From: Teichococcus aerophilus
GTDB lineage: Bacteria > Pseudomonadota > Alphaproteobacteria > Acetobacterales > Acetobacteraceae
Direction of reading: 5' to 3'
Length of the DNA stretch: 64,000 bases
Assembly: GCF_014490485.1 (NCBI RefSeq)
Contig: NZ_JACTVA010000003.1
Location: forward strand, 124,001-188,000
The notes beneath the pieces were generated by a model. That model saw only the letters and a list, made by a program, of their open reading frames with translations, made no database searches and was not told the origin of the DNA. Shown one piece after another: positions 23,040 through 30,787 of the stretch (position 1 is the first letter of the stretch; each line of letters opens with the position of its first letter). The translations under genes and the position numbers were made by a program.

Positions 23040-24233
23040 ATGAACGAAACGCTCCTCACCTCCCTGCGTGACCTGCAGCCCGGACTGGCTGCGATCCGGC
23101 AGGATATCCACGCCCATCCCGAGATCGGCATGGAGGAGGAGCGGACCGCCGCCCTCGTCGCCGCCAAGCTGAAGGAATTCGGCCTGGAGGTGACGGAAGG
23201 CGTCGGCAAGACCGGCGTCGTCGCCACGCTGAAGGGACGCCTGCCCGGCCAGCGCGCCATCGGCCTGCGCGCGGACATGGACGCGCTGCTGATCCATGAG
23301 GCGACCGGCCTGCCCTACGCGTCCGCCAACCAGGGCAAGATGCATGCCTGCGGGCATGACGGCCACACCACCATGCTGCTGGGCGCCGCGCAGTACCTGT
23401 CCCAGAACCCGGATTTCGGCGGCACCGTCCACTTCATCTTCCAGCCGGCCGAGGAAGGCCGCGGCGGCGCCGTCGCCATGCTGAAGGACAAGCTGTTCGA
23501 GCGCTTCCCGGTCGATGCCGTCTACGGGCTGCACAACCAGCCGGGCCTGCCGCTGGGCCAGTTCGCCACCCGCACCGGCCCGTCCCTGGCCGCCAGCGAC
23601 GGCTGGGAAGTCACCTTCAGCGGCACCGGCGGCCATGGCGGCGCGACGCCGCACCTTTCCACCGATGTTACCATCGTGCTGGCGCAGTTCATCATGGCGC
23701 TGCAGACCATCGTCAGCCGCAACGTGGCCGCGGTGGAAGCCGCCGTCATCAGCGTCGGCGCGATCGAGGGCGGTGCTTTCGGCTCCACCAACGTCATGCC
23801 GGCCAAGATGCGCATCGGCGGCACCGCCCGCAGCTACCTGCCCGAGGTGCGGGACCTGATGGAGCGCCGCATCGGCGAGCTGGCGCACAGCGTGGCCGCC
23901 ACTTTCGGCTGCACCGCCGAGCCCAGCTACCGCCGCGGCACCACCGCGCTGTTCAACCACCCGGAGCAGACCGTCACCTCCATCGCCGCCGCCACCGCGC
24001 TGGTCGGCGCCGACAAGGTGGAGCCGAACGCGGCGCCGGTGACGGGCGGCGAGGATTTCGCCTTCATGCTGGAAGCGCGCCCCGGTTCCTTCGTATTCAT
24101 GGGCCAGGGCGCCGGCGGCGCGACCTCCGAGGGGCTGCACACGCCCACCTACAACTTCAACGACGACGCCATTCCCTACGGTGTCGGCTACTGGGTCAGC
24201 CTGGTGCAGCAGGAGATGGGCGAGGCGCGCTAA
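23040..24233 (+). CDS. M20 family amidohydrolase (hippurate hydrolase-like)
   Basis: A 397-residue metal-dependent amidohydrolase of the IAA-amino acid hydrolase/hippurate hydrolase (M20D) subgroup. Metal-site motifs are GLRADMDALLIHEATG, MHACGHDGHTTMLLG (Cys-Gly-His), FIFQPAEEGRGGA and YGLHNQPGLPLG, followed by the dimerisation domain and the C-terminal VTGGEDFAFML. Likely substrates are N-acyl amino acids. It lies 12 bases after gltX, so the two may be co-transcribed, though their roles are not obviously linked. Confidence 0.92.
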   Translation: MNETLLTSLRDLQPGLAAIRQDIHAHPEIGMEEERTAALVAAKLKEFGLEVTEGVGKTGVVATLKGRLPGQRAIGLRADMDALLIHEATGLPYASANQGKMHACGHDGHTTMLLGAAQYLSQNPDFGGTVHFIFQPAEEGRGGAVAMLKDKLFERFPVDAVYGLHNQPGLPLGQFATRTGPSLAASDGWEVTFSGTGGHGGATPHLSTDVTIVLAQFIMALQTIVSRNVAAVEAAVISVGAIEGGAFGSTNVMPAKMRIGGTARSYLPEVRDLMERRIGELAHSVAATFGCTAEPSYRRGTTALFNHPEQTVTSIAAATALVGADKVEPNAAPVTGGEDFAFMLEARPGSFVFMGQGAGGATSEGLHTPTYNFNDDAIPYGVGYWVSLVQQEMGEAR

Positions 24234-24260
24234 GCGCCTGTGCCGGGAGAGGAGAGAAGG

Positions 24261-24731
24261 ATGCACGGTATGCGGCGTTGGGCGATCATGCTGGGTCTGG
24301 GCGCGGTGCTCGCCACGGCCACCCTCCACCCGGGCGAGGCGCAGCAGCCTGCCTCCCCCGCCCCGGCCGGCCCGCCGCATGCCTGGCTCTACGGCACCTG
24401 GACCGGCGGCATCTTCCCCGCGACAGAAACCCAGGGCGCGGCCTGCCTGGGCCAGCCCAGCGTGGTGTTCACCCGGGACGTGATCCTGCGCAGCTCGCCG
24501 CTGGACATCACCTTCCGCCAGCGGCTGGTGGAAACCGCGACCGCCACGCCCACCGGCGTCGATTTCCGCCTGGTGCCGGTCGGCCCCACCCAGGGCGGCC
24601 GCGTGCCGCCGGGCGTCGGCTTCGGCTGCGCCGACCCGAACACCCTGCGCGTCGAGCGCCGGGGTGACAACGAGATCGTCTTCCCGGATTGCGAGGAATT
24701 TCCCTCGCCTCTGAAGCGCTGCATGCCCTGA
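24261..24731 (+). CDS. Small exported protein, unknown
   Basis: A 156-residue protein with an N-terminal signal peptide (about 1-26, MRRWAIMLGLGAVLATATLH, cleavage near GEAQQ) followed by a Pro/Ala-rich linker and a mature domain containing LYGTWTGGIFPA and two paired-cysteine regions (ACLGQ, FGCAD, PDCEE, KRCMP). Two disulfides in the periplasm are plausible. I recognise no family. ATG 24261 is chosen over an upstream GTG at 24240 because GGAGAGAAGG directly precedes it. It follows the M20 gene closely and ends at a strong terminator. Confidence 0.75.
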   Translation: MHGMRRWAIMLGLGAVLATATLHPGEAQQPASPAPAGPPHAWLYGTWTGGIFPATETQGAACLGQPSVVFTRDVILRSSPLDITFRQRLVETATATPTGVDFRLVPVGPTQGGRVPPGVGFGCADPNTLRVERRGDNEIVFPDCEEFPSPLKRCMP

Positions 24732-24738
24732 GGAGGAA

Positions 24739-24777
24739 GAGGGTCCGGGGAAGGAATTCCCCGGACCCTCCTTTTTT
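24739..24777 (+). terminator. Intrinsic terminator of the gltX gene group
   Basis: A perfect 14-bp stem (GAGGGTCCGGGGAA with its complement) closes a GGAA tetraloop, followed by C and T6. It has the same inner core GGGGAA-NNAA-TTCCCC as the terminators at 8281, 45084 and 45271. Confidence 0.93.
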
Positions 24778-25031
24778 CTGCCGGTTTCCGGGATGCGCGT
24801 GCTGGGACGGAATTATAGGACTTCGCCTTCAACGGCAGGTTTGAATTATCTTCGAGATCCCAAAATTTGCTTTTTATAGCGACATCTTTGCATCGACCTT
24901 ACTTCATCCCACGGCCATAGGCTGGGCGCCACACCGCAAGGCCTTCCCCCCGCCATCGTCCGCCCGTTCAGCAAAGTTTAAGCGCCAGGCACTATCCTTC
25001 GTGGAGACGACACCGCGAGGAGGAGGCCAGA

Positions 25032-25802
25032 ATGGCCACCGATGCCCCAGACCGCCGGCTGATTGCCTACAGGCTGGACCGGCCTCTGCCGCGCATTCAG
25101 CCCGCGCCGGTGCGGCGGGACTGGATGGATGCCACGCCGCAATCCTTCGCCTATCGCTGCCTGCCGCTGACCATCGCCAATAGCCATGGCTGGGTGGTGC
25201 TGGGGGAGAACACCTTCGATGCGGTGTGGAACGGCGGAGACCGCGCGGACGACATCGCGTTGAAGTTCCTGCACCAGGAAGGGCCGGCGCCGGTCAGCCA
25301 TTTCGGCTCCGGCATCCTCACTTTCCATATCGATGCGCTGCTGCGTACGCCGCCGGGCATGAATCTCTGGGTGTCCGGCCCGCCGAACCAACCAAAGGAC
25401 GGCATCGCCCCGCTATCCGGCGTGGTGGAGGCCGATTGGGCGCCGATGACCTTCACCATGAACTGGCGCTTTACCCGCCCCTTTCACTCGGTACGGTTCC
25501 AGGCAGGGGAGCCGATCTGCTTCTTTTTCCCCGTGCCGCGCGACATTGTCCGCCAGACCCGGCCGGAAACCCGCGTGCTGGCCGATGAGCCGGACCTGCA
25601 CGCCGCGCACCACACCTGGCGGGAAGCGCGCGGCAGCTTCAACGCGGCGCTGCAGCAGGAAGGCAGCGCGGCGCGGGCGGAGGGCTGGCAGCGGCATTAC
25701 CATCGCGGCCAGTGCCCGGCAGGGATGATGGCCCAACACGGCCACACCACCCGCTTACACGCCCTGCCCTTTCCGGCGCCGGACGGCGAAGGCGGGACTT
25801 AG
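25032..25802 (+). CDS. DUF6065-like protein, unknown function
   Basis: A 256-residue cytoplasmic protein without signal or membrane segments. The stretches RRDWMDATPQSFAYRCLPLT, IANSHGWVVLG and HFGSGILTFH look like the family I know as DUF6065, though I hold that name loosely. Several conserved-looking Trp, His and Cys residues are consistent with an enzyme, but I cannot name a reaction. The preceding 250 bases contain a relatively AT-rich patch (about 24810-24900) suited to a promoter, and GGAGGAGG lies just ahead of the ATG. It appears to be a single-gene unit, convergent with the two-component pair. Confidence 0.75.
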   Translation: MATDAPDRRLIAYRLDRPLPRIQPAPVRRDWMDATPQSFAYRCLPLTIANSHGWVVLGENTFDAVWNGGDRADDIALKFLHQEGPAPVSHFGSGILTFHIDALLRTPPGMNLWVSGPPNQPKDGIAPLSGVVEADWAPMTFTMNWRFTRPFHSVRFQAGEPICFFFPVPRDIVRQTRPETRVLADEPDLHAAHHTWREARGSFNAALQQEGSAARAEGWQRHYHRGQCPAGMMAQHGHTTRLHALPFPAPDGEGGT

Positions 25803-25826
25803 CGCTTACTCGCCATGCGCGAGGGC

Positions 25827-25884
25827 GGCGGATACGCGCGAAACGCGCCTCCGCCTGATCGGACCTGTGGCGACCACGCTCTAG
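25827..25884 (+). repeat. Dispersed TAGAGC repeat with hairpin, beginning at the histidine kinase stop
   Basis: Bases 25827-25855 form nested arms GGCGGA/TCCGCC and GCGCG/CGCGC around AAA. Bases 25857-25884 match the repeats at 43763 (same orientation) and 19154 (inverted) at 20 of 28 positions each. Read from the kinase strand it begins TAGAGCGTGGTCGC, and the TAG is the kinase stop codon. Confidence 0.65.
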
Positions 25885-27221
25885 ACCGGCAGCGTCGCCA
25901 CGGCGGAAAGGCCGCCTTCCGCCCGGTTTCGCAGCACCACATCGCCGCCATGGGCCCGCAGGATGTTGCGGGCGATCGGCAGGCCCAGTCCGGTGCCGCC
26001 GGTCTCCCGGTTGCGGCTGGTCTCCAGCCGGCGGAAAGGCTGGAACACCGCTTCCAGGGATTCCTCGGGGATACCCTGGCCACTATCTTCCACCCGCAGG
26101 GTCAGCAGGCCGTTGGCGGGCTGCTCCATCGTCACCCAGGCATTACCGCCGTAGTTGAGGGCGTTGTTCACCAGATTGGCCAGCGCCCGCTTCAGCGCGA
26201 TCGGCCGGCCACGGATGCGCTGGCGGTCTGGCCCCTCATAGGCAATCGCCTCCGGCGGCAGTTCCGGGCGGGCGTCGGCGGCTTCGTCCAGCACGGTGCG
26301 GCACAGGGCGGCCAGGTCCAGCGCGACTGAGGGCTCGGTGGCGGAATCGTCCCGGGCGAAGGCCAGGGTGGCGTTCACCATCGCCTCCATCTCATCGAGA
26401 TCGGAGAGCATTTTGCGGCGCTGCTCGTCGTCGTCGAGGAACTCGGCGCGCAGCCGCAGACGGGTGATGGGAGTGCGCAGGTCGTGGCCGATGGCCGCCA
26501 GCATCTGCGTGCGGTCGCCGACGAAGCGGCGGATGCGCTCCGCCATGGTGTTGAAGGCCCGGGCGGCGGTGGCCACCTCACTCGGCCCGTCCTCCGGCAG
26601 AGGTGGCGCGTTCACGTCACGGCCCAGCCGGTCGGCGGCGCGGGCCAGGGCGGAAACCGGGCGGGTCAGCCGCCGCACCGCCCACAGAATCAGCGCCAGC
26701 GCCGCGCCGGTCATCAGCGCGAAGGCGATCAGGAAGGTCTCGGAATGCCAGGGGCGCGGCGGCGGCAGCGTCAGCCACATGTTCAACCATGGCCCGTCCG
26801 GCAGCCGCATGGCGACGACCAGGGTGCCAGGGCGCGGCGCGGCGGCCACCAGCGCCTCCCGCGGCCGGAAGCGCGGCGGGCTGGAGGCGATGAGGTCCAG
26901 TTGGAACAGTCGCACCAGGGAGAGCGGCGCGCGGGGCATGCCGGGGCGCACCGCCGGGTATTCGGCGATGTCGGCCGCCAGCCCGTCCGGCATCTCGATA
27001 TCAAACAGCATGGCCTCTCGCCGGTCGGGCGGGGCAAGCAGCATGGTGCGCCAGATGCCGAAGGCGCGTGCCGTGATCTCGCGTGAGACGCCCAGGCGCT
27101 GCACGTCCACACGGTCCAGCGCATGGATGGTCAGCCCCGCCCCCTGCACCAGCATCAGGGCGAGGCTGAGAAACACGGCGGTGCGGGCGGCCAGGCTGCG
27201 CGGCAGGAAGCGTCGCATCAT
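25881..27221 (-). CDS. Sensor histidine kinase, EnvZ-like
   Basis: A 446-residue membrane sensor kinase. Transmembrane segments lie at about 13-33 and 161-182 and flank a periplasmic sensor of about 130 residues. HAMP (about 183-235) is followed by the phosphoacceptor H246 in AAIGHDLRTPITRLRLR, then the N box (NLVNNALNYGG), G1 (VEDSGQGIP) and G2 (GGTGLGLPIA). The order and the H-box sequence resemble EnvZ/RstB-type kinases. It begins 7 bases after the response regulator stop, forming a regulator-kinase operon. The signal sensed cannot be inferred. Its TAG stop lies at the edge of a dispersed repeat. Confidence 0.94.
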   Translation of the reverse strand: MMRRFLPRSLAARTAVFLSLALMLVQGAGLTIHALDRVDVQRLGVSREITARAFGIWRTMLLAPPDRREAMLFDIEMPDGLAADIAEYPAVRPGMPRAPLSLVRLFQLDLIASSPPRFRPREALVAAAPRPGTLVVAMRLPDGPWLNMWLTLPPPRPWHSETFLIAFALMTGAALALILWAVRRLTRPVSALARAADRLGRDVNAPPLPEDGPSEVATAARAFNTMAERIRRFVGDRTQMLAAIGHDLRTPITRLRLRAEFLDDDEQRRKMLSDLDEMEAMVNATLAFARDDSATEPSVALDLAALCRTVLDEAADARPELPPEAIAYEGPDRQRIRGRPIALKRALANLVNNALNYGGNAWVTMEQPANGLLTLRVEDSGQGIPEESLEAVFQPFRRLETSRNRETGGTGLGLPIARNILRAHGGDVVLRNRAEGGLSAVATLPV

Positions 27222-27228
27222 GCGCAGG

Positions 27229-28020
27229 TCACCCGATGGCGTCCCGGGCAGGCTCCCCGGCAGGCTCCTGCGCGGCGTCGTCGGTGCGCTCGCTCTTGTC
27301 CACGGTGGCGGCCAGCACGTATCCGCCGCCGCGCACCGTCTTGATCAGGCTGGGGTTGCGCCCGTCATCCTCCAGCTTGCGGCGGAGGCGTGAGACGGCG
27401 ACATCGATGGCACGGTCGAACGGCCCGGCCTGGCGGCCGCGCAGCAGGTCCATCAGCATGTCGCGCGTCAGCACGCGGTTGGGGCGCTCCACCAGCACCA
27501 TCAGCAACTCATACTCGCCACCGGTCAGCGGCACCTCGACGCCGTCAGGGTTCAGCAGGCGGCGGCGGGCGGGCTCCAGCGTCCAGTTGGCGAAGCGGAT
27601 CGCCTTGGGCGGCGGCTCCTGGCTGCTGCCGCTCTCGCCATTGGCGCGGCGGAGCACGGCGCGAATGCGGGCCAGCAATTCGCGCGGGTTAAAGGGCTTG
27701 GCGACGTAGTCGTCCGCCCCCAGTTCCAGCCCGACGATGCGGTCTGTCTCCTCGCTCATCGCCGTCAGCATGACGATGGGGACATCCGATTGCGCCCGCA
27801 GCCAGCGGGCGAAATCCAGGCCGGACTCGCCTGGCAGCATCAGGTCCAGCACCACGAGGTGGTACCGGCCGAGCGGCCAGAGCCGGCGGGCCTCCCGCGC
27901 ATCGCGCGCGGCGGTGACGCGACAGGACTGCCGTTCGAGGAATTTCGATAGCAGATCACGGATTTCCCGGTCGTCATCGACGACGAGGATGTGCGGAGGC
28001 GGTTCCATGGTTTCGACCAT
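27229..28020 (-). CDS. OmpR-family response regulator
   Basis: A 263-residue two-component regulator. The receiver domain has the acidic pocket DDD (15-17), the phosphoacceptor D59 in LVVLDLMLPGESG and K108 in VAKPFNP. The winged-helix DNA-binding domain follows (LTGGEYELLMVLVERPNRVLTRDMLM ... DVAVSRLRRKLEDD). I choose ATG 28020, preceded by CGAGG, over an internal ATG at 28008. The pair with the downstream kinase resembles OmpR/EnvZ. The divergent neighbour at 28192 could be a target, but no binding site is evident. Confidence 0.95.
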   Translation of the reverse strand: MVETMEPPPHILVVDDDREIRDLLSKFLERQSCRVTAARDAREARRLWPLGRYHLVVLDLMLPGESGLDFARWLRAQSDVPIVMLTAMSEETDRIVGLELGADDYVAKPFNPRELLARIRAVLRRANGESGSSQEPPPKAIRFANWTLEPARRRLLNPDGVEVPLTGGEYELLMVLVERPNRVLTRDMLMDLLRGRQAGPFDRAIDVAVSRLRRKLEDDGRNPSLIKTVRGGGYVLAATVDKSERTDDAAQEPAGEPARDAIG

Positions 28021-28191
28021 AGCCTCGATATAGTGTGGGCGTCGGAGGCTATTGTAACAGGATTTTGCCAGACTGTACCGGGTTTCCATTCGTATCATTT
28101 CGGTCAGTTTCGCCGCGAAGCTTCGGGCGTAGCCGGTTGGCGAGCAGACCGGTTGGCGCCGGGCCGGTTTCCTGCCACCTTGCGCCGCATC

Positions 28192-29376
28192 ATGCCGAGT
28201 TTCCGCCTCTCCGCCCGCGTGGCGGCCACCGACGCGCCGCCCATTCCCGCCGCCCGTGCCTGGGCCGCCCGCTATGCCGGCGCGGCCGGGCCGATGATCG
28301 ACCTGACCCAGGCGGTGCCCGGCTATCCGCCGCATCCGGAGATGCTGGAACGGCTGTCCAGCGCCGCCGGCAGCCGCGCCTGCGCCGGCTACGGTGCCAT
28401 CGACGGCGATGAGCCTTTGCGGGAAGCGCTGGCGGGGGAACTGACGGCGTTCTACCGCGCCCCCTTCTCGGCCGGCGATGTCGCCATCACCGCCGGCTGC
28501 AACCTGGCCTTCACCATGGCCATGACAGTGCTGGCCGGCAGCGGCGATGCCGTGCTGCTGCCCACCCCCTGGTACTTCAACCACCGTATGGCACTGGAGC
28601 TGCTGGGCATCGAGGCCCAGCCCTTCGAGACCCGCGCGGAGGATGGCTTCGTGCCGGACCCGGAGCGGCTGGCGGCGGCGTTGACCCCGCGGACCCGGGC
28701 CGTGGTGCTGGTCAGCCCCAACAACCCGACCGGCGCCATCTACCCGGCCGCCATCATCGCCCGCATCGCCGAGATCTGTCGCGCGCGTGGCATCTGGCTG
28801 GTGCTGGACGAGACCTATCGCGACTTCTTGCCCGAGGCCGGCACGCCGCCGCACACCCTGTTCCAGGACCCGGAATGGCGAGACGGCGTGGTGCAGCTCT
28901 ATTCCTTCGCCAAGTCCTACTGCATCCCGGGCCATCGCGTCGGCGCGGTGGTGGCGGGCGGCGCCTTCCGCAAGGAGTTGGCGAAGGTGCTGGACACCAT
29001 GCAGATCTGCCCCGCCCGCCCCGCCCAGGCGGCCCTGGCCTGGGCTATCCCGGCCTTGCGGGACTGGCGCGCCGGCAACCGTGCCATCATGGCCGGGCGC
29101 GCCAGCGCCTTCCGCGCCGCGATGGCGCAGTTGCCGGAGTGGAAGATCGACGCGCTGGGCACCTACTTCGCCTATCTGCGCCTGCCGGACGGCGCGCCGG
29201 ATGCCTTGCGGACGGCCGAAGCCCTCGCCGCCACCCAGGGCCTGCTCAGCCTGCCCGGCCCGTTCTTCGGCCCGGGGCAGCAGCGGCACCTGCGGCTAGC
29301 CTTCGCGAATGCCGAGGAAAGCGCACTGGCCGCCATGCCGGCCCGGCTCGCCGCCCTGGGTGCAGTCCCGGCCTGA
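28192..29376 (+). CDS. Class I/II pyridoxal-phosphate aminotransferase
   Basis: A 394-residue fold-type I aminotransferase. The PLP-binding residues are seen as SPNNPTGAIYP, D206 in LVLDETYRDF, and the Schiff-base lysine K241 in LYSFAKSYCIPGHRVG. The chemistry is transfer of an amino group to a 2-oxo acid; substrate specificity is not readable. ATG 28192 is chosen at the start of the conserved region; the open frame upstream continues into the divergent regulator gene region. It is a stand-alone unit between the two-component pair and the ABC importer. Confidence 0.88.
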   Translation: MPSFRLSARVAATDAPPIPAARAWAARYAGAAGPMIDLTQAVPGYPPHPEMLERLSSAAGSRACAGYGAIDGDEPLREALAGELTAFYRAPFSAGDVAITAGCNLAFTMAMTVLAGSGDAVLLPTPWYFNHRMALELLGIEAQPFETRAEDGFVPDPERLAAALTPRTRAVVLVSPNNPTGAIYPAAIIARIAEICRARGIWLVLDETYRDFLPEAGTPPHTLFQDPEWRDGVVQLYSFAKSYCIPGHRVGAVVAGGAFRKELAKVLDTMQICPARPAQAALAWAIPALRDWRAGNRAIMAGRASAFRAAMAQLPEWKIDALGTYFAYLRLPDGAPDALRTAEALAATQGLLSLPGPFFGPGQQRHLRLAFANAEESALAAMPARLAALGAVPA

Positions 29377-29542
29377 ATGGCGGTCCGGCGGCGGGTGCAC
29401 CCCCGGCGGCCACGGACTAAGCTCGTGCCTGCTTTTGCGATGCCCGGTTGCGGCTGCTCAGGCTGCCAGGGATCGCATTCCGACCATCTTGTCATCCATG
29501 CCGGATGGCGCGATGGGTGGCGTCCGTAAAAGGAAGACCGCG

Positions 29543-30781
29543 ATGTCCGATAGCCTCCTCTCCCTCCGTCGCCGCATGCTGCTGGGCGGCCTGGCCGCGG
29601 GCGTGGCGGGACATGCCCTGGCGCGGCCTGCCGTCGCCCAGGGCAGTGGCCCCATCCGCATCGGCGAGATCAATTCCTACACCGCGCAGCCCGCCTTCCT
29701 CGGCCCCTACCGCAACGGCTGGATCCTGGCGCAGGAGCAGATCAACGCCGCCGGCGGCATCAACGGCCGCCCGCTGGAGACCTTGCACCGGGACGATGCC
29801 GGCAAGCCGGAAGACGCCATCCGCATCGCCGGTGAACTGGTGAACGCCGAGAAAGTGGCCTTCATCGCCGGCGGCTATCTCTCCAATGTCGGGCTGGCGC
29901 TGGGTGATTACGCGCTGCAGAACAAAATCCTCTACGCGGCGGGTGAGCCGCTGACGGACGCGCTCGTCTGGTCCAAGGGCAACCGCTACACCTTCCGCCT
30001 GCGCCCCAGCACCTACATGCAGGCCGCGATGCTGGTGGAAGAAGCCGCCAAGCTGCCCGCGAAGCGCTGGGCCACCGTGGCGCCCAACTACGAGTACGGC
30101 CAGTCCGCCGTGCGCTGGTTCCGCGAGTTGCTGCAGAAGGCCAAGCCGGATGTCGAGTTCGTCGGCGAGCAGTTCCCCGCCCTCGGCCGCATCGATGCCG
30201 GCGCGACGGTGCAGGCGCTGGAGCGGATGCGGCCGGATGCCATCTTCAATGTCACCTTTGGCGTGGACCTCACCAACTTCGTCCGCCAGGGCAATACGCG
30301 CGGGCTGTTCGAGAACCGCACCGTCGCCTCCATGCTGAGCGGCGAGCCGGAGTACCTGGAGCCACTGGGGGAGGAATGCCCCGAAGGCTGGATCGTCACC
30401 GGCTACCCGCGCGACTCGCTGGAGAACCCGGTGCACACCGCCTTCCGCGAAGCCTACCGCAAGCGTTTCAACGAGGCGCCGAAATGCGGCTCCGTCGTCG
30501 GCTACGACCTGGTGCTGGCCATCGCCGCCATGCTGAAGAAGGCCGGCAGCACGCAGACGGAAGCGATGGTCGATGCGTTCGAAGGCATCCGCTACCCCAC
30601 CGCCTACGGCACCGGCGAGGTAGAGTTCCGCAAGATCGACCACCAGGCGACGCTAGGCTGCTTCGTCGGCCGCACCAAGCTGAACGGCCGCATTGGCGGC
30701 ATGGTGGATTGGCGCTACGCCGACGGCGCCAACTACCTGCCGGCGGATGACGTGGTCCGGGGCTGGCGTCCGCAGGGGTAG
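29543..30781 (+). CDS. ABC transporter substrate-binding protein, branched-chain amino acid type
   Basis: A 412-residue periplasmic type I binding protein of the LivJ/LivK class. The N-terminus SLRRRMLLGGLAAGVAGHAL with PAVAQG afterwards looks like a Tat-type signal peptide cut near residue 36. The mature part begins IRIGEINSYT and has the GGINGRPLE and YGQSAVRWF features of the family. The ligand may be an amino acid, amide or aromatic acid. AGGAAG precedes ATG 29543. It heads a four-gene operon (30788 permease, 32632 and 33387 ATPases). Confidence 0.92.
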   Translation: MSDSLLSLRRRMLLGGLAAGVAGHALARPAVAQGSGPIRIGEINSYTAQPAFLGPYRNGWILAQEQINAAGGINGRPLETLHRDDAGKPEDAIRIAGELVNAEKVAFIAGGYLSNVGLALGDYALQNKILYAAGEPLTDALVWSKGNRYTFRLRPSTYMQAAMLVEEAAKLPAKRWATVAPNYEYGQSAVRWFRELLQKAKPDVEFVGEQFPALGRIDAGATVQALERMRPDAIFNVTFGVDLTNFVRQGNTRGLFENRTVASMLSGEPEYLEPLGEECPEGWIVTGYPRDSLENPVHTAFREAYRKRFNEAPKCGSVVGYDLVLAIAAMLKKAGSTQTEAMVDAFEGIRYPTAYGTGEVEFRKIDHQATLGCFVGRTKLNGRIGGMVDWRYADGANYLPADDVVRGWRPQG

Positions 30782-30787
30782 CACGAT

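Noticed and set aside
21501-24380. 959-codon open frame antisense to gltX and the M20 amidohydrolase
   Set aside because: Composition is typical of a reverse-frame shadow of high-GC genes; both sense genes are secure.
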